In this document: positions 60,843 through 64,000 of the stretch, piece after piece | How the letters are laid out: each line of letters starts with the position of its first letter | Position numbering within the stretch: position 1 is the stretch's first letter | NCBI GenBank assembly: GCA_034231615.1 | Contig: CM067298.1 | Span: 38,666,144-38,730,143, forward strand | DNA from: Meghimatium bilineatum | Taxonomy: Eukaryota; Mollusca; Gastropoda; Stylommatophora; Philomycidae | DNA: 64,000 nucleotides | Direction of reading: 5' to 3' | Notes under the pieces: generated by a model | What the model was told of the DNA's origin: nothing | The model's input: only the letters and a program-made list of their open reading frames with translations | Database searches by the model: none | Position numbers and translations under genes: made by a program

Positions 60843-61205
60843 CTCATCATCATCATCAGATGCCATGCCGGCTGGCGTTGGCGATCACGGCTTTTCACAG
60901 CTTTCTATCTCCAGTATAATGTATCAATCACGTTGTTGTTTCACTGCCGTGCCAGGTTGATAAACTGTCTAAAATGTTCTCACGTTTTCGCCCTCTGTCT
61001 CTGTTGCCCTCAATCTTGCCTGTTGTGACTATGTTTTCCAAATCTCCTTGTCGCATAAAAGTGGCCAAAAGATGAAGATTATCTTTTTCTTATAGTATTG
61101 ATTAAGCTCCGTTTTACATTTTACTCTTTCAACACCTAGACATTCGTTTTTCAGCCAGTCCATGGTATTCTCCGCATTCTTCTGTAGAACCACACCTCTA
61201 TCGCC
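60843..61205 (-). mobile_element. LINE family C, 363 bp, perfect 9-bp TSD
   Basis: TSD TCTATCTAT at 60834-60842 and 61206-61214. Minus strand: EVWFYRRMRRIPWTG, KKKII (decayed), then the VTTGKIEGNRDRGRKRENIL-type region also read at 56418-56699; (GAT)n tail at the left. Inserted just beyond the 3' end of LINE H. Confidence 0.88.
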
Positions 61206-61229
61206 TCTATCTATATATAAACGCATAAC

Positions 61230-61987
61230 TTGTCAGAGTCGTAGTGGCACCATATTTGATGCTTTAGCGCACAATCCTCCAGCGATTTTATCTTTAGCGA
61301 TGTGGATTAATGAGGAAAAATCTTGTGCTGTCCATTCCTTGATGTTGGCTGTCCGTGTATATATTTGCCTTCCTCTGCTTCTTCCCCTTCGACGGTTATG
61401 CAGTATTGTTTTTGACAAGGAATCATGTCTGCGTACAATTCCAAACGATGCTAATTTTCGTTGTTTCACTATGTAAACAATAGTTCTTGTACACCTGCAT
61501 ACATTTCTATTTTATTTCTTACGTACACATTTGTCTTATGGTCTCTATCGGAGATTTATAGAATTCGTCTGTAAAATGTGTATTCGAAAGCCTGTAATCT
61601 GTTCTCCATGTCCGGAGTGAGTTGTCAACTCCCACAACCATACATTACAACAGAAAGTACCAGCGACTTATTCAGTTTCATTTTCCCTCAAGCACTGATG
61701 TTGCTTTTCCAAATCACCGTTAGCCTTGACATATACTCTAAAGCAATCTCCAGCCTAAGTTTTAATTCTGCTTTGCATTTTTCATTGCAGCATATGCTAG
61801 ATCCGATGTATTTGAAAGTGTTCACCAACTCAAACTTATGTCCATTCATCATGATGTTGGTATGTTCTTCTGTGTCCCTGCTGTTAATCAAGATCTTACA
61901 CTTTTCTGTGTTTATTTCCATTCCGTACTTGCTAGTAACTTTTTCAAACTTTGTTGTTAACTTTTGTAATACTTGTAATTCAATATT
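61230..61987 (-). mobile_element. LINE family H, thumb to C-terminus
   Basis: Minus strand: LQVLQKLTTKFEKVTSKYGM, INTEKCKILINS, FELVNTFKYIGSSICCNEKC, KLNKSLVLSVVMYGCGS, MENRLQAFEYTFYRRIL, then MKQRKLASFGIVRRHDSLSK, TILHNRRRGRSRGRQ, TANIKEWTAQDFSSL and a VPLRL end at 61233. Upstream it is cut where LINE D begins in the opposite orientation. Confidence 0.82.
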
Positions 61988-62490
61988 GATATCTAAACAA
62001 ATTACAAGCAACCTAAAAAGTATGATTATGAAATGAGAATTGTATTATTTTTTAATGTATGGCTCAGAAAAATGGACAATGAACAAGCACCTCAAATACA
62101 GACTTGATGCTTTTGAGATATTGATACATAGAAGAATATGTACAATTTCTTGGAAGGAGAAGAAAACGAACAAGGAGGTTCTAACAGTAATTCCTATCAA
62201 TATAGTATTTGGTCATATTACAAGACATGGCACATTGTTGAAGACATTAATGGATATAAAGATCACACATATAGTATTTGGACATATTACAAGACACGGC
62301 ACATTGTTGAAGACATTACTTCAGGGTAGAGTCAAAGGAAGGCGAGTAAAATCTAGGCTTAGATACAAGTGGAAGAGAAAATTCACGAGATGAACACGTT
62401 AGCCTAGCAGAGTGTACCACTGAAGAAAGAGACACATGATTTTGGAAGTCCGTTGCAGCCAACCTTCGTTGCGGAGACGGTACGTGATGA
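61988..62490 (+). mobile_element. LINE family D C-terminal copy with internal 64-bp-type duplication
   Basis: Reads SKQITSNLKSMIMK, YGSEKWTMNKHLKYRLDAFE, HRRICTISWKEKKTNKEVL, FGHITRHGTLLKTL, MDIKITHIVFGHITRHGTLL, KTLLQGRVKGRRVKSR, then SLAECTTEERDT after a frame change, and GACGGTACGTGATGATAATG. The FGHITRHGTLLKTL block occurs twice in tandem (about 62205-62250 and 62272-62314), a duplication not seen in the other copies. Confidence 0.85.
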
Positions 62491-63005
62491 TAATGTTCTT
62501 TATTCTTATATTTAACACACACACGATTATATTTTATATATTTTATGTTTTACACATTTATAAAATACTTTACAGAGTGCAAAGTTTATAAAACAACGCT
62601 CACTAAAAGCATTTCATTATTTTTTCCACTAAAATATGGTGTCTATGAATTCGCTGCGCTCTGATGGTTTACAAATTCAAACTAAATACTCAACAATTGA
62701 TATGAAGCAGTGACATGACCAATGTATATCTCTGCGTTGTGAATTCGTAGACATTATATTATCTTCCGACATTCCAATTTCAATAACACATTGACATTTT
62801 CCAACCCTATACTTAGATTGGATGTGTATGTTTATTAGAAAGTGAAGTTTATTTTAAATGACCAAATGGTGTTCGTAAGTTGAACACTTCGCAATAACAT
62901 TAGAGTTTTATGAACCAGAAGAAATGTTTTGATCTTCGAGATAGTTTACAGAGAATGGATACCTGCAGCGACCATATTATATGAAGCAATAATTATCTGG
63001 CACAG
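62491..63005. other. No supported feature
   Basis: AT-rich. Confidence 0.5.
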
Positions 63006-63013
63006 CAGTAAAG

Positions 63014-63317
63014 CACTGGTTCTCAATGTGTACGTGGTCCTGGAGCCACAGAAGTTTCCTGTGAACAATCACGAAAAATAATTGGATTAAGGGGATAAGA
63101 ACACATCCAGGGGGCCACATATGGGTGACTCGCTGAAAATATTCGGACGTAAACAATACTATAAACAAGAATAAACCTTGACAAAAAAATTTAAAGTTCC
63201 TTCTTCATCCTTTTCTTTCTTTAAATTTACTTAGCGTAGAGTGGGAGGGTGGGGGAACAAGATACATCAGTTGGTTTAAAAGTGAGTCATGTGCAAAATA
63301 AACTTCGAGAACCACTG
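63014..63317. mobile_element. hAT-type MITE (304 bp), 8-bp TSD with one mismatch
   Basis: TSD CAGTAAAG (63006-63013) / CAGTAACG (63318-63325). Ends CACTGGTTCTCAA and, reverse-complemented, CAGTGGTTCTCGAA are classic hAT termini. No transposase. Confidence 0.78.
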
Positions 63318-63325
63318 CAGTAACG

Positions 63326-64000
63326 TCACAGGGGAAGAAACAAATAGGCCTACACTACAGTGATGGTTGCAACATCATTCACTTCTTTTTTTTTAAATTA
63401 TGAGTACACATGTAGACTGCTATATTTCTAGTCACAAAGGATAGTTCAATAAATCTTTTAACAAAAATATTACAATTAAGTCGTTATAATTAAGTTTTAC
63501 AAAAAAATAGAGACACAAAATCGACGTTTCGATTACAAAGCATTTATCAACACATACTAACTAATAAAACTGGTTCCGTTTTACACATTATTGAGACATG
63601 ATAATAATTGGGAAAACGGTTCAAGGTCCGTACTTTTCACTGAAAGACGGCACACTTAGGTATGAAGTAATAAGCATTACGATAATCGTCAAGAAGATCC
63701 TGTACTCATTTCCTTCGGCTGTATCGGTCTTAAAGACGAAGGTGACTTAAAATAGTCCAATGTGAACTGAAAAATGAACCAATATCACCCAAATTGGAAA
63801 CCAGTTAAATAGTTACAGAGCTACCGCACACCATCATCAAGATAAATACAAACAAATAAAATCTGGTGTCACTAAGATCAAATGAAATTAAAGTAGAATA
63901 AAACAAACTCATCATTGTTTAAATGTTGGGAAAGTTTAGTAGACAAAAGTAAATGTAGAAATAAATTCACTAGAAATTCACTAGATTGCAAACAAACATT
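63326..64000. other. Intergenic; GAAACGTCGAT motif on minus strand at ~63480-63600
   Basis: Minus strand TGTAATCGAAACGTCGATTT, preceded by TGTTGATAAATGC, resembles a worn hammerhead/Penelope terminal repeat and the block at 12925-13010. No gene recognised in the rest. Confidence 0.3.

Overview
The window is AT-rich animal nuclear DNA and reads as repeat-dominated intergenic sequence. There are no operons, no Shine-Dalgarno-led gene clusters and almost no host genes. The mix of decayed LINEs, (GAA)n-tailed SINEs, Tc1/mariner and hAT remnants, a Penelope-like endonuclease fragment and many minisatellites fits a large, repeat-rich invertebrate genome, for example an arthropod or a lophotrochozoan such as a mollusc. 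I cannot place the species.

Host genes: one coding region looks intact, a 151-residue Ly6/uPAR-type secreted, probably GPI-anchored protein on the minus strand (57648-58103). A second gene-like region (5228-6302, minus) belongs to a conserved animal protein family of unknown function and is broken by a single frameshift. Nearly all other coding signal is retroelement or transposase debris.

LINE families are lettered A-J here for cross-reference only. A (RT + RNase H + CCHC): 1-2440 and 10315-10862. B: 9448-10314 and 35050-35313. C: 35513-36024, 39960-41060, 56418-56699, 60843-61205. D: 7026-8395, 48260-48725, 52600-53395, 61988-62490. E: 17780-18235 and 25265-26140. F: 3228-3480, 29192-29587, 32594-34895, 37155-37286, 38808-39000. 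G: 32660-34730. H: 61230-61987. I: 58144-58830. J: 14423-14635. Many are 5'-truncated and have perfect 9-15 bp target-site duplications (TSDs), so their insertion points are readable to the base.

Layout: 1-11 kb holds a LINE A copy, a hAT MITE, the broken conserved gene, LINE D, and LINE B carrying a LINE A inside a split TA tract. 11-27 kb holds minisatellites, two dead Tc1 transposases, a mariner C-terminus, SINEs and LINE E copies. 27-36.5 kb is the most structured part: a ~125 bp satellite was invaded by LINE F, then LINE G inside F, then a SINE inside G, with LINE B and LINE C landing in neighbouring satellite units. 36-49 kb holds LINE C, hairpin-bearing short repeats and a ~375 bp near-identical inverted repeat (46.5-48.1 kb). 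49-57 kb holds minisatellites and a LINE D copy whose coding sequence contains a ~385 bp pentanucleotide expansion. 57-64 kb holds the Ly6 gene, a Penelope-like GIY-YIG fragment, a stack of three abutting LINEs and a hAT MITE with an 8-bp TSD.

The elements do not form a pathway. The informative signal is the insertion history, together with one SINE family of unrecognised head type, several unclassified dispersed repeats and the one intact Ly6 gene.
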